Shown here in pieces: positions 1-8,441 of a stretch of 64,000 nucleotides of DNA. A model generated the notes under the pieces. That model had not been told where the DNA came from. It did not search any database and was given only the letters and a program-made list of their open reading frames with translations. The stretch's first letter is position 1. Every line of letters begins with the position of its first letter. The position numbers and the translations under genes were made by a program. Origin of the DNA: Phycisphaerae bacterium (GTDB lineage Bacteria; Planctomycetota; Phycisphaerae; Sedimentisphaerales; Anaerohalosphaeraceae); contig JAGPMT010000001.1 in the NCBI GenBank assembly GCA_018052735.1, forward strand, positions 62,001 to 126,000, in the 5' to 3' direction.

Positions 1-97
1 ACTGTTCTTTTTGTATTTGGGATGTTTGACGAAGACTGTCTGTCTCTGTCAGGGGCACCGGCGAGCGGGTGCTGTTGCTTAAAGGCAGTGGATTCAT
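1..97 (-). CDS. N-terminal fragment of gene after flgI, possibly FlgJ-like rod-binding protein
   Basis: The first 32 codons of a reading frame begin with ATG at 97 and run off the left edge. An upstream GGAGG lies 6 bases before that ATG, inside the short gap after flgI, which supports translation of this gene as the next member of the rod/hook operon. The visible protein starts MNPLPLSNSTRSPVPL and is polar, with no signal peptide. In many flg operons flgI is followed by flgJ (rod-binding protein), and a non-secreted, polar N-terminus fits that; too little is visible to recognise the family. Identity is inferred from position only. Confidence 0.45.
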   Translation of the reverse strand, partial: MNPLPLSNSTRSPVPLTETDSLRQTSQIQKEQ

Positions 98-110
98 GGG
101 CATCCTCCGG

Positions 111-1217
111 CTACATAATTTCCAAGTTCGCCTGCAGAGCGCCGGCCTTTTTCAGGGCATTAAAAATTGCAATCATATCGCGCGGCGTGGCACCGATGGC
201 ATTGAGCGCCTTGGCTAATTCTTCCACTGTTACCACGCGGGGCATCGGTACCAGATACCCGTCGGACTCCTCAACACCCAGCAGTGTTTCATTGACAACC
301 TGAGTGGTGGCCCCTTCGGTAAACGGCGCCGTCGGCTGGGAGACATTCTGCTGCTCCTTGACTTTTATAACCAGTCCGCCCTGTGAAATTGCGACAGCAG
401 AAATACCAACATTTTTACCGACCACAATGGTACCGGTGCGTTCATTAATCACAACCACTGCAGGCGTGTCAACAGCCACTTCAAGCTGTGTTATATCCAC
501 AATAAAACCCCCGATTTCCGCAGTGCCTATAAAAGAGGGAATAGCCACACGGACAGTTCCTGCATCAGCCGTAACCGCACAATTGGGGTATTTTTCGTTG
601 ATAGCCCGGCTGATATTCTCAGCCGTCGTAAAATCAGAATTCCGCAGATTCAGGGTGATAAAGCGGTTTCCGGAAACAGATTCCACAAAGCTGGCTACCT
701 CTGCCCGCTCGACGATCGCCCCGCCGGGAATCCGCCCGACGGTTGGATGATTCTTTGTAATCGAGGCATTTTCTCCAGCCGCTGACCAGCCGCCGATAAA
801 TACTGTCCCGCGCGCAACGGCATACACTTGTCCATCAGCGCCGTACAATTCCGTCATCAGCAGTGTCCCGCCCTGCAGATTTTTAGCATCGCCGATAGAC
901 GAAACATCGACATCCAGACGGGATCCTTCACGAGCAAACGGCCCTAATTCTGCTGTTACAGACACAATGGCAATATTGCCGCTTTTGAGATCGTTGGACG
1001 AAAACACCAGACCGGACCGCCGGAGGATATTTGTCAGCATCTGACGCGACGGGAGCGTACTGTCGCCCGTATTGGCCAGACCCACCACCAAACCGATGCC
1101 TTCCAGCGTATTGCCTCGAATTCCCTGAATATCGACGATATCCTTGATGCGTTCGGCCCCGGCTGGTGAAACCAGAGTCGTCCCTATCAGCAAAACTGTT
1201 ATCATCTGAAGTTTCAT
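111..1217 (-). CDS. flgI: Flagellar P-ring protein FlgI
   Basis: FlgI forms the periplasmic P-ring around the flagellar rod in the peptidoglycan layer. The 368-residue protein has a Sec signal peptide (about residues 1-21, ending SPAGA) followed at once by the family's opening block (ERIKDIVDIQGIRGN, then GLVVGLANTGDS). Other family segments are NIAIVSVTAELGPFAREGSRLDV and a C-terminal part with VTVEELAKALNAIGATPRDMIAIFNALKKAGAL. Length is normal for FlgI. It lies 23 bases after flgH with a GGGAG ribosome site just before its ATG. A P-ring needs a peptidoglycan layer, which is worth noting if the organism is a planctomycete. Identification is secure. Confidence 0.97.
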   Translation of the reverse strand: MKLQMITVLLIGTTLVSPAGAERIKDIVDIQGIRGNTLEGIGLVVGLANTGDSTLPSRQMLTNILRRSGLVFSSNDLKSGNIAIVSVTAELGPFAREGSRLDVDVSSIGDAKNLQGGTLLMTELYGADGQVYAVARGTVFIGGWSAAGENASITKNHPTVGRIPGGAIVERAEVASFVESVSGNRFITLNLRNSDFTTAENISRAINEKYPNCAVTADAGTVRVAIPSFIGTAEIGGFIVDITQLEVAVDTPAVVVINERTGTIVVGKNVGISAVAISQGGLVIKVKEQQNVSQPTAPFTEGATTQVVNETLLGVEESDGYLVPMPRVVTVEELAKALNAIGATPRDMIAIFNALKKAGALQANLEIM

Positions 1218-1240
1218 ACGGCGTTAAACTCCCTGTGCGG

Positions 1241-1855
1241 TTAGAACGGCCATAGTACATCGAGGATGCGTGCAAGCCAGCCGGGCTTGTTGTAGGGCGC
1301 AGCTACTCCTTTGTATTTGGCGATGATATTGAAGTTGGCCACCCGCTTGCTGTCTACGGTATTGCTGTAGGAAATATCGCTGGGCCTTACAATCCCGCTG
1401 ACTTCAATCTCCTGAATGTCATCTGAAATATTGCGCTTGCAGGTACCGTTGACGACCAGATTCCCGTTGGGCATTATATCGACGACTACGACGGTAATAT
1501 TGTCAAAAAAGGCCCGCTTGTTTTTGCTGTCTGCCTCACTTTCAAACGTATTGGTATAAGTGGTGCCGCTGCCGAAATTGACAGCCGGGATGCTGGTCAG
1601 GATATGCTCGACCCCAATTTTGCCGTCAAACTGATTATTGCGGGAGGTTGTCCGGGACATCTCCCGTTCGGATGTATTGGTCATGTTGCTGGTTTCATTG
1701 ATAACAATCGTCAAGACATCTCCAATTTTTCGGGCTACATCGTCGGCATAAATATTTTTGGCATTGGCGTCTTTTCTGGCCCAGATGGAACCGCCTTGAA
1801 CGGCATTGACCGCAGCCAGCAGGAAAAGAAAAATCTGATTTATTTTCTGATTCAT
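1241..1855 (-). CDS. flgH: Flagellar L-ring protein FlgH, apparently not a lipoprotein
   Basis: FlgH builds the L-ring in the outer membrane. The 204-residue sequence shows the family core (NIYADDVARKIGDVLTIVINE, then the Ser/Thr-rich stretch, FFDNITVVVVDIMPNGNLVV and EVSGIVRPSDISYSNTVDS). The N-terminus is a signal peptide (FLFLLAAVNAVQGGSIW) but has no cysteine: the only Cys in the protein is internal (NGTCKRN). Classical FlgH is lipidated at a Cys right after the signal peptide, so this one is probably processed by signal peptidase I instead. It sits 12 bases after flgA and before flgI in the same operon. Family assignment is secure; loss of lipidation is read directly from the sequence. 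Confidence 0.95.
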   Translation of the reverse strand: MNQKINQIFLFLLAAVNAVQGGSIWARKDANAKNIYADDVARKIGDVLTIVINETSNMTNTSEREMSRTTSRNNQFDGKIGVEHILTSIPAVNFGSGTTYTNTFESEADSKNKRAFFDNITVVVVDIMPNGNLVVNGTCKRNISDDIQEIEVSGIVRPSDISYSNTVDSKRVANFNIIAKYKGVAAPYNKPGWLARILDVLWPF

Positions 1856-1867
1856 TTTGTCTCCTTT

Positions 1868-2845
1868 TCAGAAAACAGGTTCGACCGTTCCATCCTCGTT
1901 AACCTTGGCCAGAATGATTATTTTTGAATTGACATTCTGTACTTTGATCAAAGCTCCCGCTGCGCCATCCTGAAGCGCTTTTCCGCTGGCCGTTGCGGTA
2001 AAACCGGGATTGTCAATTCGAATTGCTACACTTTGATTGCGCTTTACTGCGATGGGGGGTTTTGCAGCACCTGTCATTTGAGCTGTCAGAACGGTGCGGG
2101 CAGGTATCGAACGAACAGCAGCTTGTCCATAGGGCACCGACCAGTCTGACTGTTCAGGGCTGTCGGAAAATCCATTTTCTATCGCCGTATTTTCAGGGCT
2201 GATAAGCTCGCCCTTGGCAATAGCGCGGGTAGTCACAACCCGACGGCACGGATAACGGCATCGGAACACGACCTCACGCCGGCCGATTGTGCGTCCTTGT
2301 CGAACAGCGGCTACTTCTACCCGGCATTGGCTTTTTGAGCCGTTTTCGAGCAGCCGGCACACAAATTCAATATCCCCCGAGACATCAGCAAGCACCAAAT
2401 CCGCAGGGCTTCGAAGAATATCAAACTGACAAGCAGATTTGTCCGGCGGATTTTCTTTCAGGAAATCAGCAGCTTCTTGGGCAATCTGACTTCCCGAAAC
2501 AATGCGAGCCAGACAATGGATGCGCACTTCTTCGGCGCCAAGCAGTGTTACCGAAGACAAAGGAATTCCGCTGCAGGCCAGACGGCTCAGCACAACATTG
2601 CGACTGATGACGAGAGTTTGTCCCGGCTCGGCCATATATCCCAATGCTACGCTGCCAGCCTTTGCTGCCAGCATTTCGCTGCCTTGCAGGACAGCAGCTT
2701 GTCCGAGTGTCGGCGCGGTGCTGCTGACGGTGATATCCCGCGGCAAAAATATTTTGAGTCTTTCTTCCGATGTTCCAGCGGCCTCGGGACAGACTGACAC
2801 AAAAATGCCTGCCAAATAAAATAGAACCATGCGTCTGGATTTCAT
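1868..2845 (-). CDS. flgA: Flagellar P-ring assembly chaperone FlgA
   Basis: FlgA is a periplasmic chaperone needed for P-ring assembly. The 325-residue protein begins with a signal peptide (RRMVLFYLAGIFVSVCPEAAG) and ends in a SAF/ChapFlgA domain (about residues 200-325) with TTRAIAKGELISPEN, then RSIPARTVLTAQM, VKRNQSVAIRI, FTATASGKALQDGA and IKVQNVNSKIIILAKV. The N-terminal half is less conserved, as is usual in the family, and has several cysteines. It is encoded directly before flgH and flgI, the rings it helps to build. Length is longer than E. coli FlgA (about 219) but common outside the enterics. Confidence 0.93.
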   Translation of the reverse strand: MKSRRMVLFYLAGIFVSVCPEAAGTSEERLKIFLPRDITVSSTAPTLGQAAVLQGSEMLAAKAGSVALGYMAEPGQTLVISRNVVLSRLACSGIPLSSVTLLGAEEVRIHCLARIVSGSQIAQEAADFLKENPPDKSACQFDILRSPADLVLADVSGDIEFVCRLLENGSKSQCRVEVAAVRQGRTIGRREVVFRCRYPCRRVVTTRAIAKGELISPENTAIENGFSDSPEQSDWSVPYGQAAVRSIPARTVLTAQMTGAAKPPIAVKRNQSVAIRIDNPGFTATASGKALQDGAAGALIKVQNVNSKIIILAKVNEDGTVEPVF

Positions 2846-2862
2846 TGCATTGAATCTCCTTC

Positions 2863-3651
2863 CTAATAGCCGGCAATCTGGATCGCATTTTTGAGCATTT
2901 CATCACCTGCTTTGATGGCACGGGAGTTTACTTCATAAGCGCGCTGGGCTGTGATAAGGTTAACCAGTTCGGTTACCATCTGCACATTGGATTTTTCCAG
3001 AAATCCGCTTTGTATCATTCCGAATCCGTTTTCGCCGGCCGTGCCTGTAATGGGGGTGCCGCTGGCCTCAGTCTCAGCCAAGAGGTTGTCGCCTTCGCTT
3101 GACAGACCCGACGGATTGACAAATCGGGCTAATTGCAAGGTCCCCACCACGCTCTGTGCCCCGCTGTCGTCCAGCACATTGACGCTGCCGTCCTTGCCGA
3201 TATCAATGGAAACCGCATTGGACGGAATGCTTACGGACGGCTCGATCGAATATCCCATAGCAGTTACCAGCTCGCCGTCGGCGTTAATCTGAAGCGCCCC
3301 ATCACGGGTATAGCGCAGAGAGCCATCTGGCATTCTGACCTGCAGAAAACCATCGCCGGCAATAGCGATATCCAGCGGCCGGCTGGTGTTGACAAGTTCC
3401 CCTCCTGAAAAGACCTTGACTGTCGAGCCGGCCCGAACACCGCTTCCGATTTCCATTCCTCCGGGCGTTTTTATTCCCGAGGATACTTCCGCTCCAAAGT
3501 CCCGCAATTTGCTGTAAAGCAGATCCTGAAAGTCAATTTGGCTGCGCTTAAAGCCGGTGGTGTTAATATTTGCAAGATTGTTCGCCGTAACATCCACCAT
3601 CATTTGCTGGGCACTCATGCCGGTTGCCGCTGTGGAAAATGCTCGTAACAT
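2863..3651 (-). CDS. flgG: Flagellar distal rod protein FlgG
   Basis: FlgG forms the distal rod. The 262-residue length is exactly that typical for FlgG. The N-terminus has the rod-family block (MLRAFSTAATGMSAQQMMVD, with NNLANINTTGFKRSQIDFQDLLY) and the C-terminus has QSGFLEKSNVQMVTELVNLI followed by RAYEVNSRAIKAGDEMLKNA. The middle shows IAIAGDGFLQV and LRYTRDGALQIN as in other FlgE/F/G proteins. It has no cleavable signal because it is exported by the flagellar type III system. It follows flgF by 43 bases and precedes flgA. Confidence 0.96.
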   Translation of the reverse strand: MLRAFSTAATGMSAQQMMVDVTANNLANINTTGFKRSQIDFQDLLYSKLRDFGAEVSSGIKTPGGMEIGSGVRAGSTVKVFSGGELVNTSRPLDIAIAGDGFLQVRMPDGSLRYTRDGALQINADGELVTAMGYSIEPSVSIPSNAVSIDIGKDGSVNVLDDSGAQSVVGTLQLARFVNPSGLSSEGDNLLAETEASGTPITGTAGENGFGMIQSGFLEKSNVQMVTELVNLITAQRAYEVNSRAIKAGDEMLKNAIQIAGY

Positions 3652-3694
3652 CCGTGTACTCCTAATTTTTCTGATTTTCGGCCTAATGCCGTGT

Positions 3695-4426
3695 TCAGCT
3701 CATTGCCACATCGAGCAGATTTTTGGCAGTCTCTCCGCTTTTAGAAATCAACTTCATATTGGCCTCATAAAGACGGCTGACCATAATCATATCTACCAGT
3801 TCTTCCGTAAGCTGCACATTGGAGCTTTCCTGAAAGCCCTGCTTGACCACCAGACCGACAGCCGGTTCCGAATCCATATTTTGCGGTGCAGCAAAGCAGT
3901 TTAGACCAGCCGGCGTCAGCCGGTTTTCTTTGTCCAGAAAATCAACAAGCTTAAACTTTCCTATCGGAACACCTGCTGCACTAACCGTTCCATCGGCAGC
4001 CACATTGATTTGCGACAGTCCTGCTGCTTGCGGGACGGTAATCGGCCCCGATTCACCAGCTACAATGCGGCCGATCATATCAACAATTTGACCGTTTTCG
4101 TTAAGGCGAAATGCCCCATTGCGGGTATACAGGGGTCCCTGAGGGGTTTCGATAACGAAAAACCCTTTTCCGCACAAGGCCATATCCAGCGTCCGGCCGG
4201 TTTCGATAAAAGATCCTTGGGTAAAATCGACCGCTATATTAGCCGGCTTGCGGCTGTTTTCTGCGGGGCCGGCTGTCTGTTCCAATGCTGACAGCGATTT
4301 GGAAAAATCATTGTATCGCCGCTTAAATCCCGGCGTGCTAACATTGGCCAGATTATGAGCAATCAGGTCAAATTCCTGCGTCAAGCTTCGTATGGCCGAA
4401 CCGACTTGTGCTGATATTTCTGACAT
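3695..4426 (-). CDS. flgF: Flagellar proximal rod protein FlgF
   Basis: This 243-residue protein is a FlgE/F/G-family rod protein. It shows an N-terminal rod block (FDLIAHNLANVSTPGFKRRY), the central MALCGKGFFVIETPQGPLYT with RNGAFRLNENGQIV, and a C-terminal QGFQESSNVQLTEELVDMI followed by SRLYEANMKLISKSGETAKN. It is shorter than the FlgG encoded next to it and lies immediately upstream of it, the usual flgF-flgG order, which is why I call it FlgF. Spacing to flgG is 43 bases. Export is expected through the flagellar secretion apparatus rather than by Sec. Confidence 0.9.
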   Translation of the reverse strand: MSEISAQVGSAIRSLTQEFDLIAHNLANVSTPGFKRRYNDFSKSLSALEQTAGPAENSRKPANIAVDFTQGSFIETGRTLDMALCGKGFFVIETPQGPLYTRNGAFRLNENGQIVDMIGRIVAGESGPITVPQAAGLSQINVAADGTVSAAGVPIGKFKLVDFLDKENRLTPAGLNCFAAPQNMDSEPAVGLVVKQGFQESSNVQLTEELVDMIMVSRLYEANMKLISKSGETAKNLLDVAMS

Positions 4427-4450
4427 TCTTTCTTCCCGACTTTTGTATTT

Positions 4451-5722
4451 CTACACAGCTGCAGCATCCGGTACGCGCCGGCTCGACAGCACAGCAGCAG
4501 CCGAATGCTGTCCCCGATTTAATTGATGCAGAACCGCGTTGGCTGCACAGACCAAAACGTCAAGCTGCTCATCCTCAAGATAAATGTATTCAGCGGCAAT
4601 AGAAAATCCGCTTTCCTTTCTCTGGGCACGAACAACCCGGGCAATACCGGCAATACCCTTTTCGCCTCCGGGTGGCTGCTGGTACTCCATCGGCATTTCG
4701 GTTTCTTCCAGCCGCAAGACCAGCACAATCCGATCGCCTGCCTGAACATTCAGACTTGTTTCAAACCGCACCCCCAGCCCTCCCAGCTCGGTAACCGTCG
4801 CCGGCACAAACTGAGGCGGCTCAAAATCCGTCTGAGACAAGCCGGAAACCGGATCAAGAGCCGTAATTTTTCGCCTTGACATCTGCCTTGGCACAAAAGG
4901 CGATCTGCCCAAGGAGCAATCCGCAACAAAAGCTGCCTTTCTCACCGGCACCCGCACAAACCGGCGCCGGTTCACCAGCCGAACCTTATCGCTGTGCCTT
5001 AAGACGACAACAGTGCCGCGGCATTGAACAGGCACTGTTTGAAATTCTGCCACAAATCCCCCCGTGTAATAGCGGCATGTCCACGGCTGGCCGAAAACAA
5101 TCTCCGCCGGTTCCGGAAATCGAATCGTAATGCCCGCCGGCGAATTATCGATCACTGTGGCCTCAAGTTCGCCGCTCATCCGGGGATTCCGCCTGATATA
5201 GAGTTTTTTTTTCACCGGTATCTGCCGGCTGTCTTGTGCAGCGGCAGTCATCTGTCTGTCAGGGGCGGTTTGCCGGAAATCAAGTTTTTCACGCAGCGAA
5301 GAAAACTGCTCTTCCAGCCGCAAAGCTTCGGAAATCCCTTTCGTCTGCCGAATCTGTTCAATGATCCCGGCTACTGTCTGGTCAAACACATCAGGAAGGG
5401 TAAAAATCGATTCCTTTTGCTTCAGTTCCGCCTTTCTGACAACTCTCAGAAGGAGCTGCTTCTGCTGGTCCGTAAGCTGTTTTTTGCCTGCATAATCATC
5501 AAACCGGCGATTGTCAGTTTTTGCAGCCGATTGGCGGTTCAACCAATTCCAAATAACAGCCGCAGCTATCACTGCCCCCACTGCAGCAGCAGATATCATT
5601 AAAAGACGCTGACTGGCGGCCGGACTACTGTGATATTTTGTCAGGGCATCCCATCGCTCCAAAGGAGTCAGACCAATAAGCACCTCATTCAAAATAAACC
5701 ATATGCTGTTTATCTCTGTCAT
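4451..5722 (-). CDS. Membrane-anchored PilZ-domain protein in the rod/hook operon
   Basis: A 423-residue protein with one transmembrane segment (about 40-61), a charged, helical linker (about 75-165), a YcgR-type flagellar-brake N-terminal domain (about 168-250) and a PilZ domain (about 251-390). The PilZ arginine motif is clear at 252-257 (RRRFVR, RxxxR). The second motif, normally (D/N)xSxxG, reads ELGGLG at 312-317, so Asp is Glu and Ser is Gly. PilZ proteins of this type bind cyclic di-GMP and slow or redirect the motor. Placement between flgE and flgF strongly suggests a flagellar role, but binding is uncertain given the altered motif. I do not recognise a specific gene name. Confidence 0.85.
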   Translation of the reverse strand: MTEINSIWFILNEVLIGLTPLERWDALTKYHSSPAASQRLLMISAAAVGAVIAAAVIWNWLNRQSAAKTDNRRFDDYAGKKQLTDQQKQLLLRVVRKAELKQKESIFTLPDVFDQTVAGIIEQIRQTKGISEALRLEEQFSSLREKLDFRQTAPDRQMTAAAQDSRQIPVKKKLYIRRNPRMSGELEATVIDNSPAGITIRFPEPAEIVFGQPWTCRYYTGGFVAEFQTVPVQCRGTVVVLRHSDKVRLVNRRRFVRVPVRKAAFVADCSLGRSPFVPRQMSRRKITALDPVSGLSQTDFEPPQFVPATVTELGGLGVRFETSLNVQAGDRIVLVLRLEETEMPMEYQQPPGGEKGIAGIARVVRAQRKESGFSIAAEYIYLEDEQLDVLVCAANAVLHQLNRGQHSAAAVLSSRRVPDAAAV

Positions 5723-5739
5723 GGCTGGCTTTTGCCTGC

Positions 5740-7410
5740 TTAACGGATTAGATTTGTCAGCTCACTGAGAATATCATTAGCGACTTTAATTGTCCGGGCA
5801 TTGGCCTGATAGCCGTTCTGGGCCTGAATCAGATTGACAAACTCGCTGGCTACATCGGTATTTGATTTCTCCAAAGCTCCGCCGTGAATAGAGCCGGCAC
5901 CGCCATTCATTGCCTGTGTGGCCACCGCTTCTCCGGAATTGGCCGAGGGAATGTAATAACCGTTGCCCAGAGCTTCAAGGCCGGCCGGATTCTGAAACAG
6001 GGCAACCTGTATGGCGGCTATATTTTTTTTGATACCATTGGAAAATGCTCCAATCAAAATGCCCTCGTTATTCACCGATACGGTTGTCAAACGTCCGGCC
6101 GGATAGCCGTTTTGCTCCCGGGCAACAGCGGTCGAATTCCCTGAATACTGGGTCAGTCCATCCAGCCGGCCTTCTGTTCCCAGCCCAATTTCAATCGTCT
6201 GGGGATTGGAGGGATCATGAGCAAACGTGATGGTAAACTGCGGAACGCTTGATTCGGCCAATCCGGCAAATGCTCCATCGGCGGCATTGAAGCGAATGCC
6301 GTTAATACGCCGGTCCTGCATCGCAATACTGCTGATGTCTCCGGTAACCGAGGTTAAAATCATATCCCAAGTATTGTCTGTATTGGTTCGAACCAGAGCA
6401 CCGGAAAGAACATGCGCTCCGCCCTGCGAATCATACACTGTAATGTTGATGTTTTTCACCTCGCTGCCGCCAACTACCGCCGTTTCAAAATAGGCCGGCA
6501 TTTCGATATCCGCTGTACCGCTGTTGGAAAACTCCAGCTTGATGTCGGATCGGCTGTATCCGCTTTGGGCATCCGTAATCACAATTCGGCCGTTCTGCAG
6601 GCTTGCTACGGCGTTGTCAGCTCCGAGTACCGCATTCAAATCTGAAAGAAAATCACCAATTGTTGTGCTGCCGTCATCTGCGATAGAAATTGTCGCAGGC
6701 GTCAATGCGGTTCCATCATGGGCATAGCCACTGACTGTAATCGCTGCCGACTCGAATGTCCCCGATGACAGCTGACTGAATAGAGTGCTGGAAGCGGCCA
6801 GCTCACCGCTGACTGTTCGCAGAGCGATGTTGGATTTCAAAACATTGGTTTGCGGGGTGTCCAAAGAAGCATCCGAGCTTAAATTGCCGGCCAACCGCAC
6901 AAGCGTCGTGGCACTGGCCGGCATTGCAACATCATAGGGGACCTTGATGTTGCTGTTGCCGGGAATTTGAAAACCATCGGACTCGCCAATAGATCCGATG
7001 CGCTGCACGACATAGCCGGTGGAAGGATCTACCAGATTGGAGTTGGCATCCACCGAGAAGGCCCCAGCACGGGTGTAAATATTCTGGGAACCGGAACTTA
7101 GAACAAAATACCCTTCTCCTTCTATTGCCAGGTCAAGCGGATTGCCGGTGTTGACAATGCTGCCTTGGGTCATATTGGGCGTAATGCCGGATATCCCTAC
7201 GCCACTGCCCAACTGCTGCGGGTTTGTGCCGCCGATCGCACTGGTCGGCTGGGAGGCCTTTTTGACAGTCTCACTTAACAACTCGGAAAATGTGATGCGG
7301 CTGGCCTTGAATGCGGTGGTATTTACATTGGCAAGGTTGTTTCCTGCAATATCGAGCATTTTTTGATGCGCCTGCAGTCCCGTTACGCCTGCGGATAGTG
7401 CCGAACTCAT
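5740..7410 (-). CDS. flgE: Flagellar hook protein FlgE
   Basis: FlgE polymerises into the hook. The 556-residue protein has the hook/rod N-terminal block (SALSAGVTGLQAHQKMLDIA, NNLANVNTTAFKASRITFSE), the GNPLDLAIEGEGYFVL and IYTRAGAFSVDANSNLV segments, and the C-terminal block with GALEKSNTDVASEFVNLI and NGYQANARTIKVANDILSEL. It is longer than E. coli FlgE (about 402) because of extra central domains (about residues 170-400), the region that faces outward in the hook and varies widely in size between bacteria. It follows flgD by 33 bases, the standard order. Confidence 0.96.
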   Translation of the reverse strand: MSSALSAGVTGLQAHQKMLDIAGNNLANVNTTAFKASRITFSELLSETVKKASQPTSAIGGTNPQQLGSGVGISGITPNMTQGSIVNTGNPLDLAIEGEGYFVLSSGSQNIYTRAGAFSVDANSNLVDPSTGYVVQRIGSIGESDGFQIPGNSNIKVPYDVAMPASATTLVRLAGNLSSDASLDTPQTNVLKSNIALRTVSGELAASSTLFSQLSSGTFESAAITVSGYAHDGTALTPATISIADDGSTTIGDFLSDLNAVLGADNAVASLQNGRIVITDAQSGYSRSDIKLEFSNSGTADIEMPAYFETAVVGGSEVKNINITVYDSQGGAHVLSGALVRTNTDNTWDMILTSVTGDISSIAMQDRRINGIRFNAADGAFAGLAESSVPQFTITFAHDPSNPQTIEIGLGTEGRLDGLTQYSGNSTAVAREQNGYPAGRLTTVSVNNEGILIGAFSNGIKKNIAAIQVALFQNPAGLEALGNGYYIPSANSGEAVATQAMNGGAGSIHGGALEKSNTDVASEFVNLIQAQNGYQANARTIKVANDILSELTNLIR

Positions 7411-7443
7411 TGTTTATCTCCTGTTTTTCGGGTTCACACTTTG

Positions 7444-7845
7444 TTATCTATCGGAATCGGCTGCTGACTCGACTGACGTTTTTACACGCAAAATATCATC
7501 CAAGGTCAGGGTATAATCCCCCACACCCAGCAGAAGTTTTCCGTCAATATTGGCAATCTGGTCAACCTGTCCGCTGATGAGATTGACGCTGCCGTCGCCG
7601 GTTTCGCCTACAAATGAAACTTCTTTTCCTATCAATGATGAGGCATATTGCCGCTGCACACTTTTGAGGACATCAGCGAAGGCCGTATTCATCTTTTCCA
7701 ACTGGGATAACTGCGAAAATTGAGCCAGCTGGGCTGTCATATCCGCATTATCCAGCGGCTCCAGCGGATTTTGATTCTGTAATTGGGCAGTAAGCAGCTT
7801 CATATAATCAATTTGAAGCGAGCTTGCCGACAAGACTTCGCTCAT
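7444..7845 (-). CDS. flgD: Hook-capping protein FlgD, short form
   Basis: FlgD forms the scaffold cap on which hook subunits assemble. The N-terminal signature is clear: DYMKLLTAQLQNQNPLEPLD is closely matched, followed by DMTAQLAQFSQLSQLEKMN. The protein is only 133 residues, against about 230 in E. coli. The second half keeps one small beta-rich segment (IGKEVSFVGETGDGSVNLIS, then LLLGVGDYTLTLDDILRV) and lacks the Ig-like/Tudor extension of long forms. It is the first gene of the leftward operon, with a sigma-54 promoter about 80 bases upstream. Identification from the N-terminal block is firm. Confidence 0.93.
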   Translation of the reverse strand: MSEVLSASSLQIDYMKLLTAQLQNQNPLEPLDNADMTAQLAQFSQLSQLEKMNTAFADVLKSVQRQYASSLIGKEVSFVGETGDGSVNLISGQVDQIANIDGKLLLGVGDYTLTLDDILRVKTSVESAADSDR

Positions 7846-8441
7846 TATTCTTTACCTTTCCAGTCAGATCTTGGGTCCAAAGAGCAAACGGCTGAATCAG
7901 CATCCAGCCGCACATTTACAACAAATGAGCAAATTCCGTGCCATTAACCAGCCGCAGGAATATCCGCAAAAAGCATAACGTTTTATTTTAATAGACGTTA
8001 TAAAGAATTTGCATGAGCAAGGACACAGAGAAAGGAACTCCTAACTTGTATCGCTTAGAGACAAAAAGATTTTCCCTGCCGGAAAAAATTTCCTTTCTGC
8101 AATACACTTGCTCTGTATAAGCAGCATTATCAAAATACGTTTGCCGCACTGGTCTGATTGAAGCTTAAAACATTGTTTTCTATAGTCTTATAATTAAAAA
8201 ATCGTCCCATAAAAATTATTAAAGTTTTGAGGTTGTAAATTACGACATAAAAAATAAGTATTCTGGAGTCCGGGTTCTATAAAACCGGCTTAAAGGCAGT
8301 GATCCCAGACGGATTGCTCAATTATCTGCCGTTTTACCCGCTTATTTCTCCAGGGTTTTTCTAATCTCTTTGAAAAATCGTTGTGTTTATATGAATCTCA
8401 AGGATGGGAATTCATAACAGAATCAGACATCGGAAGACGCT
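7846..8441. other. 596-base intergenic region with divergent control signals
   Basis: No protein gene is visible. The left part holds the sigma-54 promoter of the flg operon. The right part (about 8180-8440) is the leader of the activator gene: a TATAAT sits at 8189-8194 without a convincing -35 box. Between 8263 and 8360 there are possible RNA stems: CTGGAG (8263-8268) with CTCCAG (8348-8353) followed by GGTTTTT, and inside it a CCGG...CCGG hairpin around 8270-8287. Upstream activator sites for the NtrC-type protein would be expected here, but I see no clear inverted repeat that I can assign. Confidence 0.5.
7928..7943 (-). promoter_or_regulatory. Sigma-54 (-24/-12) promoter of the leftward rod/hook operon
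   Basis: Read on the minus strand the site is TGGCACGGAATTTGCT: the -24 element TGGCAC, five bases, then TTGC and a T, matching the sigma-54 consensus TGGCACNNNNNTTGCW at every fixed position. It lies about 80 bases before the flgD ATG and faces it. Transcription should start near 7917. An enhancer-binding activator of the right class is encoded next door at 8442-9872. Confidence 0.9.
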
